From NCBI GenBank assembly GCA_901472505.1, contig LR590468.1:1488001-1552000 (forward strand): a stretch of DNA of 64,000 nt. The letters run 5' to 3'. Source of the stretch: Proteus vulgaris (GTDB lineage: Bacteria > Pseudomonadota > Gammaproteobacteria > Enterobacterales > Enterobacteriaceae). The notes beneath the pieces are model-generated. The model was not told the origin of the DNA and ran no database searches. It worked only from the letters and a program-made list of their open reading frames with translations. Each line of letters starts with the position of its first letter. Within the stretch, counting starts at the first letter, position 1. Of the stretch, positions 55,838 through 64,000 are shown piece after piece. A program made the position numbers and the translations under genes.

Positions 55838-57337
55838 ATGATAAAAGATTATAAGCGTTGGATAGTATTACTTTTGGTATCTAGCATGCTGTTTCTCATT
55901 GTTGTTGATGTAACGGTGCTTTATACCGCATTACCTCGTTTAACCCATGATTTAAATGCAAGTGCTTCAGAAAAGCTTTGGATAATGAATGCTTATCCAT
56001 TAATTGTTGCTGGATTATTACCTGCAGCAGGAATGCTCACAGACAGAATAGGCCATAAAACACTCTTTATTTGTGGGTTACCATTATTCGCGTTCGCCTC
56101 TTTGTGTGCGGCTTTTTCTCCCACTGCGACAACCTTAATTGCGTCTCGTGGCTTTTTGGCTGTGGGAGCAGCAATGAGTATGCCTGCCACCCTATCGATA
56201 GTGCGACAAGTCTTTAGTGACTCGCAAGAGCGTGCTATTGCGATTGGCATTTGGTCTGCAGTTGCTTCAGGCGGTGCGGCTTTGGGGCCTTTAATTGGTG
56301 GGATGTTACTTGAACATTTTTGGTGGGGCTCAGTCTTCTTAATTAATGTCCCGATTGTTCTTTTAGTATTACCATTCTCTCTTTGGCTTATTCCTAAGTT
56401 CGCAGGACAGGGTAACCACAAAATCGATTATTTAAGTTCAGTGCTTATCTTAATCGGTTTGATCAGTGCCATTTATGCTTTAAAAGAGCTAGGCAAACCT
56501 TATACACAGTGGAATGAAGTCGCTATTGCGGGCGTCATTGCAGTCATTTTTCTCACCTTATTTACTTTGCGCCAGCGTAAACAAGCTCACCCAATGATTG
56601 ATTTTAGGTTATTTAAAAACCGTTTTTTTAGTATCGGTATTTTAATGGCTGTTCTTTCAATGGTGATTATTGTGGGGATTGAATTGTTGCTTAGTCAACG
56701 CTTACAACTGGTTGCTGGTTTTACCCCCTTAAATGCAGCATTAGTGATCTTACCTATTCCAGTTGGCTCTGTATTAGCCTCTCCTCTAGCAGGCTATTTT
56801 TTAACACGATTAGGTGAAATCCGCCTGATTATTTGCGGATTCTTGCTCACTTTAATCGGAAATATATGGTTAATCGCTATCTATCAAACAACCTCTCCAA
56901 TCGTGTTAATCGGTAGCTTATTTTTCATTGGCTTTGGCTTAGGTATTATTTTTACGACAGCATCGACATCTATTATGTTAAGTGTTGCCGATAAACAAGC
57001 TGGCATGGCGGCTTCTATCGAAGATGTCGCTTACGAACTTGGGAGTGTGATTGGTGTGACGTTTATGGGCAGTTTAATGAGTACGGTCTATACCTTAAAA
57101 CTCGTACTACCTGACGCATTAGCTATCAATAATGCTGTCTATGACAGTTTAGATGAAGCGCTAATTGTGGCGGAAAAATTACCTAATGACACCGCATTTC
57201 TTGTCATTTCCCAAGCAAATATCGCTTTTGAAAATGCCTTTTTCGTGGTGTTAGTTACCACCGCAATTATTACTGGGGTAAGTTTGATTTTCTTACCCTA
57301 TTACTTGCACAATTCTATAAGAAAAAAGGTAGCTTAA
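55838..57337 (+). CDS. smvA: SmvA-like MFS efflux pump (DHA2 family, 14 helices)
   Basis: This 499-residue drug/proton antiporter has 14 predicted membrane helices. Motif A reads GMLTDRIGHKTLF, motif C is GAALGPLIGGMLLEHFWWGSVFLINVP and motif D1 DVTVLYTALP starts the protein. It resembles SmvA and QacA, which expel cationic biocides such as methyl viologen and chlorhexidine. It is divergent from the TetR gene, which is frameshifted here, so the pump may be derepressed. Assignment to SmvA rather than a close relative is moderately sure. Confidence 0.75.
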   Translation: MIKDYKRWIVLLLVSSMLFLIVVDVTVLYTALPRLTHDLNASASEKLWIMNAYPLIVAGLLPAAGMLTDRIGHKTLFICGLPLFAFASLCAAFSPTATTLIASRGFLAVGAAMSMPATLSIVRQVFSDSQERAIAIGIWSAVASGGAALGPLIGGMLLEHFWWGSVFLINVPIVLLVLPFSLWLIPKFAGQGNHKIDYLSSVLILIGLISAIYALKELGKPYTQWNEVAIAGVIAVIFLTLFTLRQRKQAHPMIDFRLFKNRFFSIGILMAVLSMVIIVGIELLLSQRLQLVAGFTPLNAALVILPIPVGSVLASPLAGYFLTRLGEIRLIICGFLLTLIGNIWLIAIYQTTSPIVLIGSLFFIGFGLGIIFTTASTSIMLSVADKQAGMAASIEDVAYELGSVIGVTFMGSLMSTVYTLKLVLPDALAINNAVYDSLDEALIVAEKLPNDTAFLVISQANIAFENAFFVVLVTTAIITGVSLIFLPYYLHNSIRKKVA

Positions 57338-57348
57338 TCTTCAAAAGA

Positions 57349-57377
57349 AAGAAACGTGCCTATAAGGCACGTTTCTT
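57349..57377. terminator. Terminator between smvA and the AraC-family gene
   Basis: AAGAAACGTGCC pairs perfectly with GGCACGTTTCTT across a 5-base loop in the gap between two convergent genes. Confidence 0.85.
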
Positions 57378-57389
57378 AACCATCGAAGA

Positions 57390-58240
57390 CTAAAACCGAT
57401 CTATATCTAACGCATCCATACTAAAGTGAGAAGGCGATTGCCCCATCTGTTTTTTAAACATTGTCGAAAATGAGCCGGCACTGTTATAACCTAAGTCAAA
57501 GGCAATGTCGGTAATGCCGCGTCCTGATAAGATTTGTGTTAATGAATTCAATAAACAGACTTGTTGTCGCCATTGTGAAAATGACATTCCTGTTTGTTGG
57601 CGGAAAAAACGGCTAAAAGAACGTTCACTTTTATGTAATTTATCCGCCCACTGTTGCGGTAAAGAATCAATTTTAGGATGACGAATAAAATCACGACATA
57701 ATTTAGCTAATTTACTATCTTGTGGAATAGGCGCAAAAAACGGTAACGGTTTTGCTTTCCCTAGTTCACATAAGATTAACTGCATTAAAAGACCATCTCG
57801 CCCTTTTTTATCATATTCTGCAGGCACATCTACAGCTTCAAGTAAAAGTTGACGAAAAAGAGGGGAAACACTGACAACTTCACATTGTTTGCTATCACGA
57901 GGGCTGCAGAAGGCTCGATATATAAGCTTCGCGTACTCACTTCTAACATACGAGTTTCATGCCCAGTTTCTGGTGGGATCCACACACCACAAGATGGTGG
58001 AATAACCCATTCCCCCTCATCTGTACTCACTTCAATTAATCCCGTAGCCGGGTATAAAAATTGGGCTCGGCGATGTTGGTGCGTTTCTAACAGCGTATTG
58101 GGTAAATAGTCTGTACCCAGCGCAATAACATCTCGATCAAGTGAATCAACGCTTTTTAACGGTACATTTCTCACTGTTTGGATCACTCTCTTTTTATCTT
58201 CGTCCTTTTTAATATAGCAGTTATCCCATACTCCACGCAT
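57390..58240 (-). pseudogene. AraC-family regulator (NimR-like), broken by a -1 frameshift
   Basis: Two adjacent frames together make one AraC protein. The upstream part (58240 to about 57903) is a cupin domain (TLLETHQHRRAQFLYPATGLIEV, CGVWIPPETGHE). The downstream part has RDSKQCEVVSVSPLFRQLL and the helix-turn-helix pair (RSFSRFFRQQTGMSF, ITDIAFDLGYNSAGSFSTMF). They join if one base is added in the G3 run at 57901-57903 (C3 on the coding strand), giving 283 residues. As written the cupin half ends early in LFFVNFYLKL. Its target is unknown; it is convergent with smvA. Confidence 0.75.
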
Positions 58241-58621
58241 TGGCAAATAATGAGCTATATAATTAAAATAGTTATATATTTAAATAAACAACAAAAGTAT
58301 CTTACGTGAAATTTCAACCTTCTTGATATCTATTTAATAAACCTTATTAACAATCAAAAAACGAGCTATTAACACCCTTCGTAAATAGGCTGAAATTCAA
58401 ATGTCATTGTCTGGTTTTAGAATGTTGGCAAAAGATTAATCAACTACTATCCCTCTCGTAGATGTTATTTCGAACATGCTGCAATTATCTATGCATTCAA
58501 TAATAATGCAGCGGATACCAGACATTCCCTTTATTCATAGCCTAGAAAAATCATGCACATTCTTTATATCAAGTATCGGGTATATCGGCATCCGCCTATT
58601 ATGTTTAAGGTAGAGTTCATT
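58241..58621. other. Control region upstream of the dmsA-like gene
   Basis: This 381-base stretch lies between two divergent genes. TTGATATCTATTTA at 58323-58336 matches the FNR site (TTGAT-N4-ATCAA) at 8 of 10 positions, but it lies almost 290 bases before the start codon. No other regulatory signal can be supported. Confidence 0.35.
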
Positions 58622-61042
58622 ATGAGCAATCAGTCCGATCACGATAGTGATACAAAGAGCATTCTTAACGATGTTAGTCGCCGTCACTTTATTCAAGCGA
58701 GCTCAGCATTAGTCACCCTCCCGTTCCTCGCTTCACACTCTTTTGCCACGACCACAGACAATGCTATACCCGTAAAACCAATAACAACTGAAGCTGATGA
58801 ACGCGTTGTTTCAACTTGCAGTAGCTTTGACTGTGGCGGTAAATGTGATATTCGAGCCCATGTAAAAGATGGCAAAGTCACCCGTATTAGCACACGTCCC
58901 GATGCTGATCTAGATGAAGAAATGCCTATTATGCGTGCCTGCGTTCGAGGTCGCGGTTATCGAAAATTTGTCTATCATCCAGACCGTTTAAAATACCCAA
59001 TGAAACGCGTTGGCAAACGTGGTGAAGGCAAATTTGAACGTATCACTTGGGAAGAAGCGACCACTCTTATTGCGCAAAATATGCAGCGTATGAACCAGCA
59101 ATATGGCCCCGCATCACGCTTTATCAGCTTAAGTACGGGGGTTACTGGTGGTATTTTCTCTGGTGCGAATATGTTACGTCGCCTATTTAATATCACTGGG
59201 GGTTTTCTGGAAAACTATCACTCCGTTAGTAATGGAAATACCCTTGCGGTCACTCCTTATACTTACGGTACAGCTGCCAGTGGTAGCACACTTGATACGT
59301 TAGAAAATACCCCTCTTGTGATTTTATGGGGCCATAACCCTAACGAAACGATTTTTGGTCATTCAAACCATTTTTTCCAAAAAATGAAGAAAAACGGCAC
59401 TAAATTTATTGTCGTTGATCCTCGTTATTCTGATACTGCCTCTTCTTTGGCTGATCAATGGATCCCGTTACTCCCCACAACAGATAACGCCATGATGGAT
59501 GCGATGATGTATATCATCGTAAGCGAAAATCTGCATGATCAAGCTTTTATTGATAAATATACTGTTGGCTTTGATGAGCACCAAATGCCTGAAGGTGTGG
59601 ATGAAAATGAATCTTTAGTTGCCTATTTAATGGGTAAAAAAGATGGCATTAAGAAAACCCCTGAATGGGCTGAAACCATCACTAAAGTACCAGCAGATAC
59701 TATTAAACAATTGGCTCGCGAATATGCATCCACAAAACCAGCTACATTGATGCAAGGTTGGGGGCCTCAGCGCCATATTTGTGGTGAACGGACGGCACGC
59801 GGTGCAACATTACTTGCAACTATTACCGGTAATGTGGGTGTTCGTGGTGGTTGGGCTGCCGGCTATGGTATGGCTTTAAACTCTGAGTTGCGTAAAACCA
59901 TTGCAGGACCAAGCCTATTAACCAACCCAGTAAAAGCGAAAATTAATATCACCAACTGGGTGCAAGCGTGTGAAGACAAAAATTTAGTCACACCACAAAA
60001 TGGGTTACTGAACGCCGAGAAACTTGATACTGAAATCAAGATGATTTTCTCAATGGCGGGTAACTACATGACAAACCAAAATACCGATATTCTTCATGCT
60101 GCGAAAGTACTTGAAGATGAATCGAAAGTAGAATTTATCGTCTGTAGTGATCTGTATCTGACACCTAGTGCAAAATATGCCGATATTTTACTACCTGAAA
60201 CCAGTTTCTTAGAACGCTGGAATATCGGTGGTACATGGAGTTATGGCGACTATATTATTCTTTCTGAAAAAGTCATCGAGCCTGAATTTGAACGTCGTAC
60301 TGACTACGATTGGTTACGTGAAGTTGCCGATAAATTAGGTGTGGGTAAACAATTTAGCGAAGGCAAAGAGACTGATCGCGATTGGATTGAATATTTAGTC
60401 AATGACGCAAGTGTTAAGCGTCCTGAAGACGGTATTCCAACCTTTAAAGAACTATTGGTTAAACGCCGTCATCTCTTAAAACATCGTCCACATACCCAAA
60501 ATGTGGCATTTGAGAAAAATATCCAAGATATCAAGAATAATCCATTCCCAACGCCATCGGGCAAAATTGAGATTTTCTCTAAGCGCTTATATGACATGAA
60601 TAATGTCGATATTCCGGCACTCTCTCATTATGTGCCTGCCATTGAAGGGCCTGAAGATGCGCTAACGGATAAATTCCCATTACAACTGATCACATGGAAA
60701 GGGCGTAATCGCGCAAACTCAACACAATTTGCCAACCCTTGGTTACAAGAAGTACAGCGTCAAGAACTCTGGATTAACCCATTAGATGCCCAAGATAGAA
60801 ACATTAAAGAGGGCGAAAAAGTCAAAGTGTATAACGATCGTGGGGTAACGATGGTTCCCGTCAAATTAACACAACGAATTATGCCTGGTGTCGTGGCCTT
60901 GCAAGCAGGAGCTTGGTGGCAACCTGATGCAAAAGGCATAGATCAAGGTGGATGTGCCAACGTATTAACATCATCCCGTAGCACCGCAATGGCACACGGC
61001 AATGCTCACCAAACATTATTGGTCGAGGTAGCAAAAGCATGA
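58622..61042 (+). CDS. dmsA: DmsA-type molybdopterin oxidoreductase catalytic subunit
   Basis: The protein has 806 residues from ATG 58622; AAGG lies upstream, and a longer frame from 58553 is unlikely. A twin-arginine signal (SRRHFIQASSALVTLPFLA, from about residue 19) sends it across the membrane folded. The 4Fe-4S cluster site is CSSFDCGGKC with ACVRGRGYRKF later. Molybdopterin segments VILWGHNPNETIFG, VDPRYSDTAS and LMQGWGPQRHICGE are present. It belongs to the DMSO reductase group (DmsA/YnfE). The true substrate may be DMSO, TMAO, selenate or another oxide. Confidence 0.82.
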   Translation: MSNQSDHDSDTKSILNDVSRRHFIQASSALVTLPFLASHSFATTTDNAIPVKPITTEADERVVSTCSSFDCGGKCDIRAHVKDGKVTRISTRPDADLDEEMPIMRACVRGRGYRKFVYHPDRLKYPMKRVGKRGEGKFERITWEEATTLIAQNMQRMNQQYGPASRFISLSTGVTGGIFSGANMLRRLFNITGGFLENYHSVSNGNTLAVTPYTYGTAASGSTLDTLENTPLVILWGHNPNETIFGHSNHFFQKMKKNGTKFIVVDPRYSDTASSLADQWIPLLPTTDNAMMDAMMYIIVSENLHDQAFIDKYTVGFDEHQMPEGVDENESLVAYLMGKKDGIKKTPEWAETITKVPADTIKQLAREYASTKPATLMQGWGPQRHICGERTARGATLLATITGNVGVRGGWAAGYGMALNSELRKTIAGPSLLTNPVKAKINITNWVQACEDKNLVTPQNGLLNAEKLDTEIKMIFSMAGNYMTNQNTDILHAAKVLEDESKVEFIVCSDLYLTPSAKYADILLPETSFLERWNIGGTWSYGDYIILSEKVIEPEFERRTDYDWLREVADKLGVGKQFSEGKETDRDWIEYLVNDASVKRPEDGIPTFKELLVKRRHLLKHRPHTQNVAFEKNIQDIKNNPFPTPSGKIEIFSKRLYDMNNVDIPALSHYVPAIEGPEDALTDKFPLQLITWKGRNRANSTQFANPWLQEVQRQELWINPLDAQDRNIKEGEKVKVYNDRGVTMVPVKLTQRIMPGVVALQAGAWWQPDAKGIDQGGCANVLTSSRSTAMAHGNAHQTLLVEVAKA

Positions 61043-61680
61043 GTCAATTTATCGTTTATCCCGCTGTGAGCAACAAACAGTTAGGGTTTTATATCGACAA
61101 CGCTCGCTGTTCAGGTTGTAAGGCGTGTCAGGTTGCGTGTAAAGATAAAAACAATCTTGATGTTGGACGTAAATTTCGTCGGGTCTATGAAATCACTGGA
61201 GGCGGTTATACTCGCAATCCTAAAGGCGCGCTAGTCAATAATGTCTTTGCTTACACGCTGTCTATCTCTTGTAACCACTGTGACGACCCTATTTGCGTTA
61301 AAAACTGCCCAACAACAGCAATGCATAAGCGTGAAGGTGATGGCATTGTCATGGTAGATACAGACAAATGTGTCGGTTGCGGTGCTTGTGCGTGGTCTTG
61401 CCCTTATGGCGCGCCACAAATGGATCCAGAAACCAAACAGATGTCGAAATGCGACTTTTGTATTGATTTACAGCAAAAAGGTGAACAACCGGTTTGTGTT
61501 GCAACTTGCCCTTTAGGTGCAATCCAATTTGGTCCTATTGATGAACTACGTGAACGTTATGGTGATTTAGATTATGTCACGGGTTTACCTTCCCCTGAAA
61601 TAACGCATCCAAACCTTGTTATTAACCCACATCAGGGTGCCAATAATGACGGAATTAATAATAAGGGAGAAAGAAAATGA
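61039..61680 (+). CDS. dmsB: DmsB-type iron-sulfur electron transfer subunit
   Basis: This 213-residue ferredoxin-like subunit has four cysteine clusters: CSGCKACQVACKDKNN, CNHCDDPICVKNCP, CVGCGACAWSCPYGAP and CDFCIDLQQKGEQPVCVATCP (the last is split by a longer spacer). They bind four 4Fe-4S clusters that carry electrons from the membrane anchor to the catalytic subunit. It overlaps the dmsA stop by four bases and its own stop overlaps dmsC by four. Confidence 0.92.
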   Translation: MSQFIVYPAVSNKQLGFYIDNARCSGCKACQVACKDKNNLDVGRKFRRVYEITGGGYTRNPKGALVNNVFAYTLSISCNHCDDPICVKNCPTTAMHKREGDGIVMVDTDKCVGCGACAWSCPYGAPQMDPETKQMSKCDFCIDLQQKGEQPVCVATCPLGAIQFGPIDELRERYGDLDYVTGLPSPEITHPNLVINPHQGANNDGINNKGERK

Positions 61681-62576
61681 ATGAATGGTCATTGTTAATC
61701 TTCACATTTATGATGAATGCGACCATTGGTCTTGCGCTAACAACAGGGCTTTTTGCGCGTCGCCTTTCTCATTATCTCAATGCAGAAAGCGACTATCGCT
61801 TTATGCTGTTAGCCTTATTTGTTATTTGTGGGTTAGCTGGTTTAGGCTCTATCGCTTCAATTACTCACTTAGGCGTACCGTTAAATGCACCGAATGCGAT
61901 TAGAAATGTGTTTTCTGCTTGGTTAAGTCGTGAAGTTGCCGTCACGGCCATTTTTGTCGGTTGCCTAGGATTAACCTTTTTATGGCTCTGGCGCACTCGC
62001 AAACTCTCAATGCTTCTATTAAGTATCAGTATTCTGATTGGGTTATTTGATATCTATTGCATGGCGTCGATTTATCGCCATACCTCTATTTTAACCTGGA
62101 TGGATCCTAACACTTACGTCATGTTCTTCGGGGCAATGTTAACGCTTGGCGTCGCTCTTTTCTTTTTGCTGACCAAAGTATTACAACGTATAGGCAGTAA
62201 GTTAGGTATTGAAATACCACAAGACTCTTTACCCATGCGCTGGAAATGGCAATTATGGGGAATAATGGCATTTAGCTTAATCGGTCGATTACTGTATCAA
62301 CCTTTTTATGAGCAATATTTAACTAGCACACTCTATAGCCAAAAATCGGTGACATTCCCGTTATCGCCTATTCAAGTGTATTACTCCATTGGTTCGTTAC
62401 GTACTACCTGTTGGATATTAGCCACCATTGCAGTATTAGCTTGTGGCTATAGTTTAGTGAAATTTCTAGCTCCTAAAAATCAAGGTAAATCAACTGAGTC
62501 TATTTTTGCACTTGGCTGTGTTGTCGCAATTATCGCTGACTTTATGTTGCGCTATGTTTTCTACTCAATTCACTAA
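61677..62576 (+). CDS. dmsC: DmsC-type membrane anchor subunit
   Basis: This 299-residue membrane protein has about eight helices, as in E. coli DmsC (287). It oxidises menaquinol and anchors DmsAB on the periplasmic face. Conserved features include FMMNATIGLALTTGL near the N-terminus, SITHLGVPLNAPNAIRN in the first loop and the REVAVTAIF segment. The gene overlaps the dmsB stop. Confidence 0.88.
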   Translation: MNEWSLLIFTFMMNATIGLALTTGLFARRLSHYLNAESDYRFMLLALFVICGLAGLGSIASITHLGVPLNAPNAIRNVFSAWLSREVAVTAIFVGCLGLTFLWLWRTRKLSMLLLSISILIGLFDIYCMASIYRHTSILTWMDPNTYVMFFGAMLTLGVALFFLLTKVLQRIGSKLGIEIPQDSLPMRWKWQLWGIMAFSLIGRLLYQPFYEQYLTSTLYSQKSVTFPLSPIQVYYSIGSLRTTCWILATIAVLACGYSLVKFLAPKNQGKSTESIFALGCVVAIIADFMLRYVFYSIH

Positions 62577-62607
62577 TTATCATTGAGCAAATCGTTTAAA
62601 TAATAAA

Positions 62608-62637
62608 AAAACAAACCCCATTATTGGGGTTTGTTTT
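62608..62637 (+). terminator. Hairpin between dmsC and the chaperone gene
   Basis: AAAACAAACCCCA pairs perfectly with TGGGGTTTGTTTT across the loop TTAT, with AAGGA right behind. It looks like a terminator inside the operon, lying 18 bases before the chaperone start, so it may lower chaperone expression instead of ending all transcription. Confidence 0.75.
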
Positions 62638-62655
62638 AAGGAAATATTAAAAATT

Positions 62656-63225
62656 ATGAGCAGGCTTTCTTATTACGCGGCTGCATTTAATTTATTGGGA
62701 ATTTGTTATTTATTCTCACCAGATGATGAAACCAATAAAATTGCACTCAATTTTTTTAAAACAGGGGATTTTGTAGCACAGTGGCCTTGTAAGATTGAAA
62801 ATCACCTTTGTGAACGTCTAATTAATTCTGTTTCTATCGATACTGCGCAACTAAAAACCCAATGGCAAAATCTTTTTATTGGCCCTCATGCCTTACCCGC
62901 ACCGCCTTGGGGGTCGGTTTATTTAGATCCTGAAGGCTTATTACAAGGGGATTCTACCCTTGCTCTCAGTGAGTTTTTAAAACGGGAACGTTTAAAAATA
63001 AACACGTCTTTTCCAGAGCCTGTTGATCATATCGGTTTAATGTTATTTCAAGCGGCGGTATTAGCATCGGAAAAAAGAGAAGGCGCAGTTAATGAATTAC
63101 TTTCCCTTCATTTAACCACATGGCTACCTCACTATTTAAATAAATTAAAAATGAGTGGGTATAGCCAATTTTATAGCACATTAACAGAACTGGTAACCAT
63201 CACGGTGAAAGCATTCAGAAAATAG
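62656..63225 (+). CDS. TorD/DmsD-family chaperone for the DmsA-like enzyme
   Basis: This 189-residue helical protein has the TorD/DmsD core WQNLFIGPHALPAPPWGSVYLDPEG (residues 75-99), the segment that in the family binds twin-arginine leaders. It would hold the DmsA-like protein until its cofactor is loaded. It is the last gene after dmsABC. The AAGGA site lies 13 bases before the ATG, which is long, so translation may be modest. It is related to DmsD but may serve this enzyme only. Confidence 0.8.
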   Translation: MSRLSYYAAAFNLLGICYLFSPDDETNKIALNFFKTGDFVAQWPCKIENHLCERLINSVSIDTAQLKTQWQNLFIGPHALPAPPWGSVYLDPEGLLQGDSTLALSEFLKRERLKINTSFPEPVDHIGLMLFQAAVLASEKREGAVNELLSLHLTTWLPHYLNKLKMSGYSQFYSTLTELVTITVKAFRK

Positions 63226-63263
63226 AAATTAATTAACAGCTCATCATCCTAACATAATTATTT

Positions 63264-63300
63264 AAGGTAATTTGGATCACGCACCCAAATTACCTTTTTT
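63264..63300. terminator. Terminator between the chaperone gene and norR
   Basis: AAGGTAATTTGG pairs perfectly with CCAAATTACCTT across a 9-base loop and is followed by T residues on the plus strand; it lies between convergent genes. Confidence 0.88.
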
Positions 63301-63325
63301 CGTTTAGGGTATTTTCCTTTTTAAA

Positions 63326-64000
63326 TCATGACGACTTTAATCCTAAACGCTTTGTTAAACGACGTAAGTTAGCCGGATCAAGTGATAATTCTCGCGCAGT
63401 TGCCGCCCAATTTTGGTTATTACGTAGCAATGCTTGTTTAATTAAGTCTCGCTGAAACTCATCCGTTGCTTCTTTTAAATTTTTGTCTTCAGAAGGTAAC
63501 GTTTGAGGGGAAGGGTGAAGCGAGTTTTCAGTTCCCAAAGCAAAATGGTTAACTTGTAAAATAAGGCTATCAGTTTTATTTCCAGCCCTCGCTAATACAA
63601 TTGCTCGGTGAATAGTATGCTCTAATTCACGCACATTACCCGGCCAAGAATAGTGTAACAAATAAAGGCGTAACTCAGGGCTAATAATCACTTGAGTCAG
63701 ATTAAAACGCTGACGATATTGCTCGCAGAAATAACCCACTAATAACAAAATATCTTCCCCCCTTTCTCGCAATGGCGGGACATGCAGAGGAAAAATACTT
63801 AACCGATGGAAAAGGTCAGCACGGAAATTCCCTGCTAACACTTCTTCCCATAAATCACGATTGGTTGCTGCCAATACACGCACATTAACGCGTAAATTAC
63901 GATCATCACCAATCCGTTGAATATCCCCATATTGTAAAACACGCAGTAACTTGGCTTGAAGTGATAATGAAAGTTCCCCTATTTCATCAAGAAACAAGGT
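63326..64000 (-). CDS. norR: NorR, nitric oxide-responsive sigma-54 activator, C-terminal part (5' end outside window)
   Basis: The visible 224 residues cover the second half of the AAA+ domain ([20 protein letters not shown] as Walker B region, then [13 protein letters not shown] and [19 protein letters not shown]). A Fis-type helix-turn-helix ends the protein ([20 protein letters not shown], then KRLGLKSS). This C-terminus is characteristic of NorR, which senses NO with a non-heme iron GAF domain and turns on norVW. The sensor domain and the GAFTGA loop lie beyond the window. Confidence 0.9.
   Translation of the reverse strand, partial: TLFLDEIGELSLSLQAKLLRVLQYGDIQRIGDDRNLRVNVRVLAATNRDLWEEVLAGNFRADLFHRLSIFPLHVPPLRERGEDILLLVGYFCEQYRQRFNLTQVIISPELRLYLLHYSWPGNVRELEHTIHRAIVLARAGNKTDSLILQVNHFALGTENSLHPSPQTLPSEDKNLKEATDEFQRDLIKQALLRNNQNWAATARELSLDPANLRRLTKRLGLKSS

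Overview
The window reads as a chromosomal segment of a Proteus-like enterobacterium (Morganellaceae, close to P. mirabilis). The DNA is AT-rich. feoBC, bioH, gntX, nfuA, glpEGR, glpD, nikABCDE, chbBCARFG, dmsABC and norR match enterobacterial families residue by residue at their catalytic sites. Species assignment is an inference from gene content. There are no tRNA, rRNA, CRISPR, phage or insertion-sequence features that I can support.

Layout. 1-4.1 kb: end of the feo iron(II) system, an OsmC-family gene behind a strong MetJ box, bioH, gntX and nfuA. 4.2-8.1 kb: glycerol-3-phosphate genes glpE, glpG, glpR, then glpD behind a GlpR operator. 8.1-10.3 kb: a DUF488 gene, a frameshifted metF with MetJ boxes, and a DUF4291 gene. 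10.5-20.1 kb (minus strand): an eight-gene catabolic operon with a pentulose kinase, a fucose/arabinose isomerase-like enzyme, a DHDPS/NanA-type aldolase, a cytoplasmic sialidase-like beta-propeller, a TctCBA transporter and a LacI regulator. 20.4-26.7 kb: a small secreted protein and a nickel-type ABC importer with a methyltransferase. 27.1-44.2 kb: a large tightly packed cluster around srfABC with two von Willebrand A proteins, a periplasmic SUMF1 domain protein, an ABC transporter and two lipoproteins. 44.4-45.5 kb: two Ail/OmpX-like porins. 45.6-51 kb: the chitobiose operon. 51.4-55.1 kb: a Fur-boxed siderophore ABC importer. 55.2-58.2 kb: an SmvA-type efflux pump with a frameshifted TetR repressor, and a frameshifted AraC gene. 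58.6-63.2 kb: a DmsABC-type molybdoenzyme with its chaperone. The window ends inside norR.

Two points stand out. First, the 10.5-20 kb operon can be read as a complete route for a 3-deoxy-ulosonic acid such as Kdo: uptake by TctABC, release by the sialidase-like hydrolase, cleavage to pyruvate and D-arabinose, isomerisation to D-ribulose, and phosphorylation to D-ribulose 5-phosphate by a kinase that carries the TCSLV motif of D-ribulokinases. Second, the srfABC cluster looks like an envelope-spanning machine whose parts (actin-like ATPase, dynamin-like GTPase, VWA adaptors, SUMF1 protein, FtsX-type ABC transporter) have no established joint function.

Four genes (metF, a lipoprotein gene, the smvR-like repressor, an AraC gene) are each broken by a single-base indel in or beside a homopolymer. 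That pattern suggests sequencing error, but the smvR case would matter phenotypically if real.
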